Assembly: GCA_947095585.1 (NCBI GenBank)
Contig: OX352762.1
Span: 10,643,969 to 10,707,968, forward strand
Length of the DNA: 64,000 nt
Source: Nephrocerus scutellatus
Taxonomy: Eukaryota > Arthropoda > Insecta > Diptera > Pipunculidae
Reading direction: 5' to 3'
This document shows positions 20,390 through 31,440 of this stretch, one piece after another. A model generated the notes under the pieces. The model was not told the origin of the DNA. It was given only the letters and a program-made list of their open reading frames with translations, and did not search any database. Positions within the stretch are counted from its first letter, which is position 1, and each line of letters begins with the position of its first letter. Both the position numbers and the translations under genes were made by a program.

Positions 20390-22560
20390 CTACGTATGCA
20401 ACATAAGGATCAAATAATACTGACAGCCCCACAATCTCACACTCCGTCCACAGCCTCTCCCACAACCAGTCATAATCCGATAGACAATGTCAACTTGCTC
20501 ACCAACATTAATGGACTCACCCCCACCAGCAAACTATCAACAAACCAGACATAATGAACACCACACACCGTTCGCTTTGATGCATCTGAACTGCAACCGC
20601 CTACGAGCGAAAGTAATAGAAATCACCAACTATATGGAGCATCGTGGGATCCTAATTGCCGCCATATAAGACACAAAGCTCACCCGCTCCTGCTTGCTTG
20701 CTGGCACTCTAATCTAGAGAACGATCGTCGCGGCACGCATATTGCTGAGCAAATTGACGAGTCACACTTTGGCATCCACCAGGATCTGTGCCACTTGCTG
20801 CAGCTCCCCAGACATCAGCATAGTGAGTGGCTCCCTATTAAAATTGCTTGAATTGCCTGATTCTGTGTTTTCGCATTTATATGATCTGCAGTCGTTTAAG
20901 ACACGCGTGCATAGACATCTCATCCTTTCCTCTCCCTAATTTCCTAACGCCCACGCTATAAAGCATCAACGTGCATAAAGCCGATGACTTCGTGTCCGCG
21001 GATAAACACACATTTGTCAATTACGCCAAGGCTGACTGGCCTAGTTTCACCAGGTTTGTCGACAGACAATTGGGACACGAAATGTCTTGTTAGCCGAACA
21101 CCAACTCGGCTTCCGCAAGTAGCGCAGAACAACCACAGCCCTTTCGGAGATCTCAACACTTATCTCGCAAGGCCTTAAACAACAGCGTCCCTGTGACCGC
21201 ACTGTCCTTGTTGCACTGGACCTATCTAAGGCATTCGACGCCGTTGACCTATGCATCTTACTACAAGACATCCCAGATTCACAGCTCTCCAACACCACGA
21301 AACGATGCCTTGCCAACTATCTTAACGGCAGTAAATCTTACGTCAAATTCCAGAACTACAAATCGCCATACAGGAAAGTTAAACAAGGTGTACCACCCCA
21401 AGGAGGGGTCCTCTCACCGACCCTCTTCAAACACTAAATGGCGAAACTTCCCACACCACCTCCCGAAGTCAAATTGATATCGTACACCGACGACTGCACC
21501 TTTCTTGCCTCGGGCAAAGATATCCCTATCATCTGCAGAAGCATCAATGCCTACCTCGATGTACTAGAAGACTTCTTTACCAGCCTGTGTCCAGAAAAAT
21601 CGTCCGCTACACTTTTCACTACTTGGACTAAAGAAGTCAAGCTACTACAGCTCGACATCTTGATACACGGCAGGACAATCCCTACAATCAAATATCCAAA
21701 GAACCTGGGAATCACATTCGACTATCTGTTGACATTTTCGACTCATTACACAAACATCAGTAAACGAGTCATGTCCAGAAAAAACGTCCTAAAAACCTTA
21801 GCTGGCAGTACATGGGTAAGAGCAAAAAAACCCTACGTACCATATATCAAGCGATTGGCAGATCGGTCCTTAACTATACGGCACTCATCTGGACCCATCG
21901 CCTCTGCCACACACAATGGTAGAAGCTTCAACCCTTTCAGAATCCTGGTCTACACATCATATCCGATCTAATATTCGTATGTTCCGCGAAAAGATAGACC
22001 AATTCATCGCACATACACTCCTAGATCCAGAAACTATAAAGACAAGCTTCAGTCAGAACCGCACTAGATGGTCACCAAAATGATATCGTTCTGGGCGGTC
22101 GCCCCCCTTCTATACATTCAAAGCGAGGAAAACCTCCCCAGACAAACCAGTTCAACACTGGCACAATTGAGATCAGGATGGAGCACTTATCTGAATAGCT
22201 ACATACACCGTCTACGTGACAGCATCATCTATCAATGCGCGGACTGTTGTGCGTCACCACATAACACCGCCATCCGACACTTCTTAAACCGGTAATCCCT
22301 ATGGATACAGCCTGTCGAAGCAGCCGCATTTCTGGGCCTGGACTGTTTCGACAGCTACATGTCCTTAACCTCTAGCATCACAACTCCTATCTTATGCGTC
22401 CACGTCGCACTGGAAACTCGGCCAAATCAAGTGAACGATTTCGGTACCCAATCCGATTTGTATTAGCTTGGGTCGGGGCTAAATAAGAAGGAGACATGCC
22501 TTGGTCGGCGGCGCTTCATGTCGACCTAGGTTGCGGTTAGCCAATCACCACTCAGCTGAA
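20390..22560 (+). pseudogene. Jockey-type LINE (J3) remnant
   Basis: Starts with an endonuclease N-terminus (FALMHLNCNRLRAKVIEITN), then broken RT frames (a DLSKAFD-like block near 21210-21245), the catalytic region EVKLISYTDDCTFLASG (YTDD at about 21483), the thumb block KSSATLFTTWTKEVK, ILIHGRTIPTIKYPKNLGIT and a C-terminal SLWIQPVEAAAFLGLD block near 22300. The longest intact frame is 21438-21971. A J1 3' end is nested inside at 20840-20955. Many frameshifts. Confidence 0.75.
20840..20955 (+). pseudogene. Jockey J1 3' end nested in J3
   Basis: Contains LPDSVFSHLYDLQSFKTRVH and RHLILSSP followed by the J1 3' UTR start (TAATTTCCTAACGCCCACGCTATAAAG). J3-related sequence resumes after about 20960, so this is a nested, strongly 5'-truncated J1 insertion. 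Confidence 0.7.
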
Positions 22561-22599
22561 CTAATTGATTCTTGAAACTAATACAAGCATCGGATATAT

Positions 22600-23437
22600 A
22601 TCGAATTTATCAACAATTACTTTCGGACCACCGAAAAGAACGTTTTGCAACTTGAACATTCGCACGCTCGTCAAGACAAGAACGCTTGCACAATTAACAA
22701 AAGAATTTGGTAAATACTATCTAGAGATTCTTTGTTTAAGTGAGGTGAGATGGCCTGGAGTAGGGGAAAAACGAACATCTACCGGCGTGCTTCTAATTTT
22801 TCGGGTAAGCCCGCAGGAGAACACCATGCGAATGGAGTGGGATTTCTACTCTCTAAAGCCGCGAGAAGATCGTTACAAGACTGGCAAGTAATATCCAATA
22901 GAATTATTATTGCAAGATTTAAATCTGCTGTTAGACAGGTCGTGTTTGTTCAATTTTACGCACCAACGGAACAAGCCACCACTGAAGCAAAAGAAGAAAG
23001 ATACGTTAAGAGTGGCATCGTTATTTTGATGGGTGACCTTAGCGCATAGGCAGCGATACTGTGAAACTGCAACATGTATCCCGCATACAACAGTCACTCT
23101 CTGATATACAGCCCCAAACCCTAGAGTCTAAAGGGAGAAAATAGTAAAGCGTAAACGGAAACAGCCTCAATCATTTTAGGTTATCCCGACAAAACTAGAA
23201 AAGAATGGATATCAGATAACATATAGAACACCATTCGTGAACGCCAATCCACCAAAGCAGGGTTAAATGCGGCGTCTGGTGCCGAATGAAGCGCATTAGC
23301 GCGGAAGTATAGTGATCTATACCGGAAAATTGGCCGTTCAGCTAGGAACGACAAACGAAACGAGCATGGCTAAGCGACATCGTAACATAAGCACAGCAAG
23401 CCGCTGATAGTCAGTCTACCAACTCGCTCGTAAGCAA
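22600..23437 (+). pseudogene. LINE APE-type endonuclease domain (copy 2)
   Basis: Same family as 15440-16625, with fewer breaks at the start: FCNLNIRTLVKTRTLAQLTK, EILCLSEVRWPGVGEKR (catalytic E in the LSEVRW motif), GVGFLLSKAARRSLQDWQ, VVFVQFYAPTEQATTE and IVILMGDLSA. The middle of the endonuclease (present in copy 1) is deleted after 23045. It is followed by the same downstream sequence and the same J1 junction as copy 1. Confidence 0.75.
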
Positions 23438-23660
23438 CTACCAATTCATAGATTCCTTCTTTAGCCGCACCATTATTATGTGGAATGAATTGCCCGACTC
23501 TGTGTTTCCGCTTTTGCATGATCTGCAGTCATTTATGTATTTAAGACACACGTGCATAGACATCTCATCTTGTCCTATCGCTAATATCCTAACGCCCACG
23601 CTGTGCTGAGCATTATAAAGGTGCAAATCCCTATCTCTCGCGCGTGTGTACTTTATAAAA
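23438..23660 (+). pseudogene. Jockey J1 3' end
   Basis: Encodes (F)IDSFFSRTIIMWNELPDS in a J1 frame, then a shifted end of the ORF and the 3' UTR signature ACGCCCACGCTGTGCTGAGC-ATTATAAAGGTGC. Ends in an A-run that abuts the SINE at 23666. Confidence 0.8.
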
Positions 23661-23665
23661 AAAAA

Positions 23666-23908
23666 TAATAATATTCGGCGCGACAGACCGTTGCAGTCCA
23701 AGGCCTAGTTTCTCGCGACCACGTCTGGTGTGCGTGTATGTGTTTTGCACACAAATGGAAGGGACCTACAAGGGAAGGACGTATTAAAAAGCTTTCCGTG
23801 ACAAATTAATACCCTCGAATGTTTGTCAGACGCTTCTGGGATTCGAACTACGATCTACAAACCCCCGCTCAAAAATTTATGCACTAACCACTGAACCACA
23901 ACGCCCAC
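23666..23908 (-). mobile_element. tRNA-derived SINE, copy 1
   Basis: Minus-strand element. The tRNA-like head is at the right (about 23908-23838) with an intact-looking TTCGAATCCC (part of the B box) and a diverged A box. The body follows (CCATTTGTGTGCAAAACAC, GGCCTTGGACTGCAACGGTC) and the 3' tail is AATATTATTATTTTT on the left. More diverged than the copy at 32918-33171. The tail directly abuts a J1 A-run. Confidence 0.8.
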
Positions 23909-25488
23909 ATACAAAAAATAAACGTCCAAATTGGAGAAATGTAGCACAAGACAGAACAGAATGGAGCCAAGGATGTAACGCCATCAGAAGAAGAAGAATG
24001 CCTTACTTAGAATTACTTAGCAAATGTAATATGTAAATCCTAATCAATCTTGCACACCACTTATAACGAATACAATACAATTAATAAGATTTAAGATATC
24101 ACAAAAATGCTTCACAAATGGTTTAAATGTATACATATGTGTGTGTACGTATGTATCTAAAAACACGTGTACATAATTTGAATTGTAAATATCGCGTATG
24201 TAGTTTGTACATGCATATGCAAGAAGAACAAGAAGTTTTCTTATACATAGTAAAACAAAAACTCACGTTTTGGAAAGTAAAGTATTTTAAGAAAAATAAA
24301 ACTTAAAATAATAAATTAACTTCTTGGATAATCAGAGAGCACTTTACACTAAAACTTGAATGAAAATGCCAACGACCTTCAGAGTACAGCGGATCCAGAA
24401 GGGAACGCCAACTTGTAAACGTATAAGCACAAAATGGAATCGATCGTTTGCTGCCTAGAATTAAGGTTACATTGTTATCAGTACTTTTCTTTTTCATTTC
24501 ATTCTTATTTTTATAATGTTATACAATAAATTTGACCTAAGGCAGTCGTTTCAAAATTGGATCAAATCAAATCAAATGCGAAAATTCCCGCCAAATTGCT
24601 TTCAAACAAAATTCCATGAAACTCTGCATTATTCAGTGTACGTCGCGTAGTTTACTTTAAAAAAAATAGTAAATTATAAAAATGTGGTTTGAACAAATTT
24701 TCATTTTCCACCTGAACGAGGGAATAACCACCGCATCCAGGGCGATATGAACGACAGGGAATCGCCAATTATAAATTTGAAAAATGCCACGATATGCGTC
24801 TGTAAAACGTACCAAGGCTTTCATTTTTTACCTTTTATTTTTTGTTTTTAACTTTTTAACAAAGGTGTCGTCAAATATTGAAAAAGAATGCTAAGCATTA
24901 ACATTTTTTTTAACAAAATCTTATCAATGAACTTGAACCAAAAAAAAAACTTAACCAACAAAATGTCTTACACAAAATTTTCGAAAATGTCTGCCCGATA
25001 TCTGTTGTAAACACCATCAGTAGCAAATATTATTTTACTTGTTCGTATTTATAATCCATAGCGTTGTTATAAGATATTTGTTGCTTCATTCAGAAATTAA
25101 TATTCGTAAAAAAAAACTCGACGTCGCCGTCAACGTAACATTATTCTTCAATTCTATCTAATCGTGAACCTTGAAGAACAAATGCAACGCGTTGTAGTAC
25201 ATTTTTTTTTCTTATTCGTTCATGCAGCACTACCTGTGATATCCAGTTGTCTCTTTTGCTCACATGAACAAAAGGAAGTGAATGGAATGGCTGTACTACT
25301 TTTTTAGTTCACTGCAGGCAATTTAAAATAAAATCCCAATGCAAAGTAAAAATTAACGACAACAATGCAGTGTTAAGGCTATGGTAATTTCATAGTAAGT
25401 AAAAGTTATTAGAAAGACCAAAATAACAAAAAAAAATTGTGCGATTGTTTTTTTACATTTCTTCGACTTTGTTATTCTAGAAATTGGT
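23909..25488. other. Intronic interval without recognised features
   Basis: AT-rich intron sequence. A short minus-strand frame at 24497-24303 shows no similarity I recognise. No clear repeat seen by eye. Confidence 0.35.
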
Positions 25489-25612
25489 AGACTCTCATAA
25501 TGGAAAAACTTAATACTTAAGACTTACAATATTGTATGGGTTTTGGGTTATGTTGGAAATTCATACAATCTTGAAAGTCTTAAGTACTAAGTTTTTCCAT
25601 TTAGAAACTTAA
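25489..25612. mobile_element. MITE (family M1), compact copy
   Basis: Arms 25501-25543 and 25558-25602 are inverted copies (TGGAAAAACTTA-TACTTAAGAC, with ACAATATTGTATGG opposite CCATACAATCTTG-like sequence), separated by only about 15 nt. The CTTAAGAC and CATACAATCTTG words are shared with the copies at 26808, 27236, 29425 and 29963. Confidence 0.65.
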
Positions 25613-25724
25613 CACAAGATACACATACTTGTCAAAAATATTTTTAATGTTTTCATATAAAGTAATGGTGATAAATAAAACTATGGCCTTTTTTTTTTTT
25701 TGATTTCGGAGAAATCTAGTTCCG

Positions 25725-26050
25725 AGATATTCGATAAATCCGATAATTTTTTTTCGATCAGATCTGTCAGATCAAAAAATTATCTGCTGTGTTTTTTAGT
25801 ATCAGAGAAAAGTTGTATTTTTCACCTAAATACTCTATAGAAGTCGACATGTCCCATGTTTAAAGCAACAAACAACTACATCTGTCAAAAAATGTTCTGT
25901 ATATTTTTTCAGAGTAAAAAGAGCATATCCGAGAATTACCGGAGCGTAAAAAAACGCATTAGAGAAAAAAGATTCCTCGGAAAAGGAAAAAAAACAATAT
26001 GAAATCTGACAGTTAAATTATCTCTCCGATTACTTCGACATAAAAAGAAT
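25725..26050. repeat. Dispersed repeat shared with 44464-44555
   Basis: The end segment TCTGACAGTTAAATTATCTC through TCCGATTACTTCGACATAA is matched at 44464-44555 by TTTGACAGGTAAATTTTTTC and ACTCCGACATAATAAACGC. Inside, GATAATTTTTTT...AAAAAATTATC (about 25740-25785) is an imperfect palindrome centred on CAGATCTG. Likely a non-autonomous DNA element. Confidence 0.45.
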
Positions 26051-26807
26051 AGCCTATATATCCATTTTGGAAAATATAATATTTTTCGAGCTAAAGCTGG
26101 AATTATAATGGACATTCGCATAAGCAAATTTGCGAAAGTGTATTGTGTTTATAATGGAGTTCAGTTCAGATTCGTTAAATATGCGTTCACTTTCAAGCGC
26201 ATGGACGCGAGCTCTTTACATTTAACATTTGGCTTTTGAATACGAAAAACAGAGAAGAGACAATTACTAATGCATTTTTACTTTTGAATATGAAAAACAG
26301 AGAGAAATGCTAATGCATGAAAAATTTCCATATAACCATTTGTTATAATTTGGCAAATATGAGCAAGCATTTTGACATTTGACACGCGAAAGTCCATTAC
26401 ATATAATCGATTCTTTATTTTAAATCGAAATTTTTTCATTTCACATATCAATCGGAGCTGTACGACTCGTAGTGCTTTCAGAAGTTTAAAGGTTTTTAAG
26501 CATTATCTATTGATGACATTGCGAACGACTAACGATTTTGCGGTATAAAGTGCTTGCATCAACCAAATAGAAATTTTTTTAAAATGTATAAAATTTCCGT
26601 GTTCGTCTTTGTAATTTAACTGGAAAATAAAAATCTGTTAAAGAATCAAACACCGCATGCAGCAAATAATGCTAAAAATGTGTCATCGCTATATTGTCGA
26701 TTGGAAAAACACAAGTGTTAAACAAAAATGAAAGATTGGCTGACATTTGACAGTTTATACGTTTTATTCTCACGTAAGAACAAAATATTGAATTTTTTTG
26801 ACATATA

Positions 26808-26940
26808 AGCGTGATCTTACAATGAAAAAACCAAAGACTTACTAGATTGTACGGATTTTCAGCACAACAAGCAAAAACTTTGTTTGTCAAAACAAAAATC
26901 CATACAATCTTGTAAGTCTTATGTGATCGTTTGATGGCAC
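26808..26940. mobile_element. MITE (family M1), decayed copy
   Basis: AAGACTTACTAGATTGTACGG (26834-26854, with two differences) is inverted against CCATACAATCTTGTAAGTCTT (26900-26920). Outer terminal parts are diverged. The centre has the family word AAAACTTTGTTTGTCAAAAC. Confidence 0.55.
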
Positions 26941-27235
26941 TCCAATCGTTTTGTTCGTTTGATATAAAAAATTGCACAAGTGTAGTACCGGGGTAAAATG
27001 TTCTACTCGGTTTTTGGTCGAGCAAACCCCTCTATCTACACACACCAACAAAAAATTGTTATTGTGGTGACATTTTGATATGTAACAGCAACCACAAATA
27101 CAAAAAGAGTCAGTGCACTTGTTTTGTTCGTTTGACGCCTAAAAACGGATGCACTCCATCAAAAAAGCTTAACGAAAACCACAAAGTTTTAAGTTTTCCA
27201 TTGTGAGATAAATTGAACACAAATCAACCAACTAA

Positions 27236-27746
27236 AGGCGCTCTCACAATGGTAAAACTTAATACTCGATGACTAACAAGTTTTTATGGATTCCTAACTT
27301 AACGAGCACTATATTTTTACTTTCTTTTACATTGTACCGATCCGATCCGATCCATTACCGATCTCCTAAGTCAGAAAAAGCGAAAATAAAAAATCTCTGT
27401 CTGTCTGTCTGTGTCCACTCGGGATGAAAATTCATATTTATGCTTTTTACATAAATTGTGATAGGCCAGATGATTTTAATAGAAATCTGACAAACCGAAA
27501 GTGACAGTTTACTTAAGACAGTTTTTCGAGTTTTTGCAAATAACTCAAAAAGTATAGCACTTAGGAGAAATCTGTTAGGTGCAAAAGAAATTTAAACAAA
27601 ACAAAACTAAAAAATTTTGAAAAAAAAGAAAAGTGAGAAAAAAAGTAAAAGAAAGTCGGGTTGTGCCCACACCTCCATTTTTTTGTCAAAACCGAAATCC
27701 ATACAATCTTGTAAAAGACTTAAGTTTTTGCATTGTGAGAGCGCCC
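27236..27746. mobile_element. MITE-like element (family M1), long copy with TAA duplication
   Basis: The ends are inverted repeats: left (A/G)GGCGCTCTCACAATGG and right, read in reverse, GGGCGCTCTCACAATGC, both continuing into AAAACTTAA. Each end is flanked by TAA (27233-27235 and 27747-27749), a TWA target typical of PIF/Harbinger elements. The 511-bp copy holds about 370 bp of internal sequence that the short copies lack, including CCGATCCGATCCGATCC and (TCTG)n microsatellites. No coding sequence recognised. Confidence 0.72.
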
Positions 27747-28422
27747 TAAGTAGTCTTATGTCGGTTTTTTTTCGTAAAACTCTGCGCCAGATTTTTTTTT
27801 TGCTGTCAAGTTGTTCGGTTCCCCTTCAAAACGACTCTACCGTAGAGCTTAAACAGATCTGTATATTTTGGGAGATTTACCCCTCATTATACTAGCACAA
27901 CAACAACACATGCAACAACAAAAATGTAAACAAAATATTTTCGCCTATCGTGTTCGATTTCCCTTTCGAAAAATTCTGCGGTCGAGCGCGCTCTGGGGTA
28001 GAGTTTTTATGAAAAAAAATTAACATTATTTATGCAACTGCTTTTAATTTTTTTAATTTAATTTTTAATTAAAAATTTTATCAAAATTAAATTTGGTTGT
28101 TGATCCATATTTATATAGTCAAATGAATATAAGTACTTCCGTGTTCAGACTGTCAATTGGAAATTTCACTTTCTAACGCAATTTTTTCCATTATACAGAC
28201 TAATATTTCAACACACAAATCTTCAATCCTAGGTGTAAACGCCCACGGTATAACTCTTTACACCCCAAACGAAAATTTCCCCGATATGGGCACAAAAAAG
28301 GTTGACCTAAAAATTATAAGTTGTACATTTTGTTTGTTCCCTTGTGCTTAGCGTAGATGTTTAGCGTAGTTTATACCAAAATAAATATTCCACAATCTCT
28401 CGTTCAAGCCAACAAAAATTAC

Positions 28423-28542
28423 CTTTGCCAGATGCTGCTGCTGAATTTTCTGGCTTTTAACCAACATCCCAGCGCCTCCGCTGACACCATTGATCGTTGC
28501 ACCATCAGGGCCCTTTCTGTATTTAACTACTGTTAAAGCCAT
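28423..28542 (-). CDS. Host gene exon 1 with start codon
   Basis: Encodes the first 40 residues, MALTVVKYRKGPDGATINGV then SGGAGMLVKSQKIQQQHLAK. The ATG at 28542-28540 has A at -3 and G at +4, and an in-frame TAA lies upstream near 28570, so the start is well supported. The donor AAG|GTAATTTT at 28423 leaves phase 0, which fits exon 2. The exon ends in a short Gln run. The region upstream (about 28543-28700) should hold the 5' UTR and promoter. Confidence 0.8.
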
Positions 28543-28669
28543 AGTGACCACTTGGCCCTGATAAACTTATGCAGTTTTCCGTCTTCGCAGTAATTGATAT
28601 ATAAATATTGATGTTTGTGTAGCTGTACTTCCTGTTGCAGCCCAAGCACGAAACCAATAATTTTACAAA

Positions 28670-28973
28670 ATGAAGACGAACGCGCCAAAAATACAATATT
28701 CCTGTAATGCCATTTGTTTATCGTCTTTTTAACTTGTGCTGTTTGCGTCGGGGTTACATGGAAGGCCGATAACGAACCACAAACTTTTTGTAATAAATTT
28801 TATAAGCGCCTCTGAATTCTCTTATATTAGATAATGCAACAAACGATGCAAAAAATGGAGGTGGCGCTGGTGCTGCTTTTAATGGCGTAGCTAAGTCGAT
28901 TGCCGACGTTCAGTATTACCTGAATTGTAACATGGGAATTTCTTTTTCTACACAACGGTCGTGTAGAATTTAG
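28670..28973 (+). CDS. Possible two-exon small gene (58 aa), divergent from the host gene
   Basis: Tentative. An ATG in ACAAAATGAAG (28670) opens a short exon (28670-28703), followed by a 127-nt interval that starts GTAATG and ends TTATATTAG, and an exon 28831-28973 that joins in phase. The predicted protein contains DAKNGGGAGAAFNGVAKSIA and a cysteine-containing C-terminus, and stops 24 nt before an AATAAA at 28998-29003. The donor has T as last exon base, which is weak. No family recognised. The layout would be a head-to-head pair with the host gene, 128 bp between start codons. If it is not spliced, the ATG frame closes after 20 codons. Confidence 0.22.
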
Positions 28974-29424
28974 TCAAAGTGGGACATTTTTGTGGGAAAT
29001 AAAAGCTGTTCACACATGACAGTACTGGCAAACGTATTGCGACAGTCAGACACAATATTTTTATTTTGCTTCTTAAGGAACAAGTTAACAGCAAATTATA
29101 AAGTTATCAACAAATTATTTATTATTTAAAAAAAAAAAAACGACATTAGTTTCAATATCTGATTTTATTATTCCATGTAAACGCATTAAAATACTTCACA
29201 AATTACTTAAACAATCGCAACAATCCATTCTTAGATGACATTAGCTCCTTGTCTGCTTTACAAGATGAATATCTCATGTATTTTTCATTACATGCATGTC
29301 TGGTGGTAAAAAGGATGATAGACTCTGGATGGTAGCACGGCTAGAGGTACAACTTGACGTTTCATCATTTTTTGCAAAATATTTGACATGTTGATTTGAC
29401 TGTGGATGACGATGAATAATATTA

Positions 29425-29572
29425 GGGCGCTGTCAAAATTGAAAACCTAATTTTAAGACCTACAAGATTGTATGGATTTTGGTTATGACAAACAAAAATT
29501 TTTGCTCGTTATGTTAAAATTCCTACAATATTGTATGGCTTAGTATTTAGTGTTGCCACTGTGAGAGCACCC
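29425..29572. mobile_element. MITE (family M1), complete 148-bp copy with TTA duplication
   Basis: The left end GGGCGCTGTCAAAATTG and right end (reverse) GGGTGCTCTCACAGTGG are inverted repeats, continuing inside to AAGACCTACAAGATTGTATG against its counterpart. TTA flanks both sides (29422-29424, 29573-29575). TWA duplication plus GGG-termini point to a PIF/Harbinger-driven MITE. Confidence 0.78.
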
Positions 29573-29962
29573 TTAAATAAAATCCATGCGTGTCAAAAAT
29601 CTACAAATTGACAGTGGACGCACAGTAAAATGGCATTATCGACTAAGCTATTTTTTGGATTTAATCGATTTGAACAAAAATATGAGAATTGTGACCTATA
29701 TAGTCGTATGAATAAAAACTAAAATTTTGTGTCGTTGTTAATCATGTAAACGCACATTTACCAACAGACTTTTATGAAATTGTCAATGTATATCATTGGC
29801 AGGTGGAGGTAATAGGATATAGTACACCCACTTTTTCCTCTCTCGGGAGCGGGAAACATAAAATGTAAATATCATCCAAATTTACTAACCAATTTCTATG
29901 AATTTTTTAATTTATATTATTGGCTGGTGAATAAAATATATCGTATATATATCGTCATTAGA

Positions 29963-30050
29963 TATATGGATTCCCAACTTAACGAGCAAAACATTTTTTT
30001 TTGTCAAAACCGAAATCCATACAATCTTGTAAGTCTAAAGTTTTTCCAGT
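29963..30050. mobile_element. MITE (family M1), partial copy
   Basis: Carries the central and right part of the element (GTCAAAACCGAAATCCATAC, AATCTTGTAAGTCTAAAG) but no left arm. It stops at the R1-like LINE junction near 30050. Confidence 0.55.
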
Positions 30051-31440
30051 GATATCGAATGCGCCCTCAATGTCAAGGAATGCACACAGAACCACTTCCT
30101 TGGAACGAAAAGTTCCTTCTATCTTTTTCACAGAATAGTGAAAGGCTTCTTCTGTGCTTTTACCTTACCTGTACGCAAACTAACGTCAGTGCAGAGGGAT
30201 AGACAATTCTAGACAGGCTCTAATATGAACGTCAATGAGTAGTTTTGAGGACAAATGATGTTAGACTTATAGGTCTGTAAGATTTAGGCAGCTCACTAGG
30301 ACTATTGCCTGGTTTGGGGATGAAGATTACATTTACCTGTCTCCAGGTAGTCGGAATGTACCCCAGTTGTAGCTCTAATTTAGAGAGAACAAGCCCCGAT
30401 TCAGATTTCAGTCCGTGGACTTTGGATAATATATGGAGGTAGCATGTTTTAGTTTATCAGGAATATCAAATCTGATGAGTTGATGAATCTCTTCTATTGA
30501 TGCCACTACTTCCCAAGATCTTATGATGCGCATTCGCATCGCAACCTAGGATGTATTGCTGGTTGTTGTTCTGGCAGTGTTGTATAATTTCCTGGACCTC
30601 TATTGGCGGAATATTGTCGTCGTCGTCGGGGAAATATGCAGAGGCACTCATGATGTTTTGTGTTCCGCCTCTCGGTTCGATATTCTACCAGTAGGGTATC
30701 TTATCATCAGCGACCCTTGCTGAGGGTATTGGACGCGCCCTTAGCGTGATGCAGGTTCGCCTGTAGCACCCTGATGGTGCTCTTTACTCCTTTTTGGGGG
30801 ATCTGGCTTGCCGGAGTAATTGGGCTTATTAGGGCCCCTTCCCCAACGGAAAGCAGTCGGGTTAGGTCGACCCAGTAGTCTTCCTTAACCAACTCATTCT
30901 TCTTCCTATCTGCGTTGCCAGCGGCGTCGCTTGTCTGTTGGGATGAGCCCCCTGGTCTAGCTTTTGCCTGTACAGTTCAGTTGTACAGTTGCCAGAATGC
31001 CCAGTGACGCTGGTGTTCGTAGAGGCCGTTCTCACGACCTGTTTAGCGGGGAAAGTTTCGGATCCGGCGGGACTAACATGCCCACTGGCGCTGTTACTCG
31101 AACTTCCAACTTCCTCTTTATCAGGGGTACTGTGACCAGACGCTGAAACCTTGTCGGGATCTTAAGGATTAGTTTGACCTGGCCAAAGTGGTAGCTTTAT
31201 TTACCTTTACAGAAAAAAACACGGTGGCGTCATCTACCGCCAATACGAGGTCGATGAGCGCACCTTACATCTTTCTCTGTACGATTTTCCATAAATTCGC
31301 CTACAAATCGGCATTTTCGGCAGAGACTGTGGTACGAATTTTCTCTGAGGAAAGCTTCAGACTATGGAAAGAACCCATGGACGATGTGTGGCTAAGGGAA
31401 ACATCCCTCTTCCACCAGCGTTACGCTTAGTCCACTCCAA
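30051..31440 (-). pseudogene. R1-like LINE remnant (ORF1 tail, endonuclease, start of RT)
   Basis: On the minus strand from the right: a Ser/Thr-rich ORF1-like tail (about 31440-30960, several breaks), then the endonuclease start STIRVLQANLHHAKGASNTL, the core AYFPDDDDNIPPIEVQEIIQ with YILGCDANAHHKILGSSGIN (catalytic D and N of the DANAHH motif), and RT pieces WRQVNVIFIPKPGNSP, KSYRPISLTSF and LDIEGAFDIT. The CDANAHH-WGSS pattern is typical of R1/LOA-type elements. It ends at 30051 within RT, next to a MITE piece, so the rest is missing. Confidence 0.75.

Larger units (their letters stand above)
20116..28422 (-). other. Intron 1 of the host gene (about 8.3 kb), filled with mobile DNA
   Basis: Bounded on the minus strand by donor AAG|GTAATTTT (28423/28422) and acceptor TTTCTTTCTTTCAG (20116). 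It contains the J3 LINE with a nested J1 end, an APE-endonuclease LINE, a J1 3' end, a SINE, at least three MITEs and two stretches (about 24000-25488 and 27750-28422) where I see no gene or clear repeat. The gene's exons are undisturbed. Confidence 0.75.

Noticed and set aside
28348..28551. A 67-codon minus-strand frame
   Set aside because: Its start is a GTG and its last third runs past a good splice donor (28423/28422). Only 28423-28542 is kept, as exon 1.
30051..30066. GCGCCC as the right end of the partial MITE at 29963
   Set aside because: Those bases are part of the LDIEGAF codons of the R1-like LINE; the MITE similarity stops near 30050.
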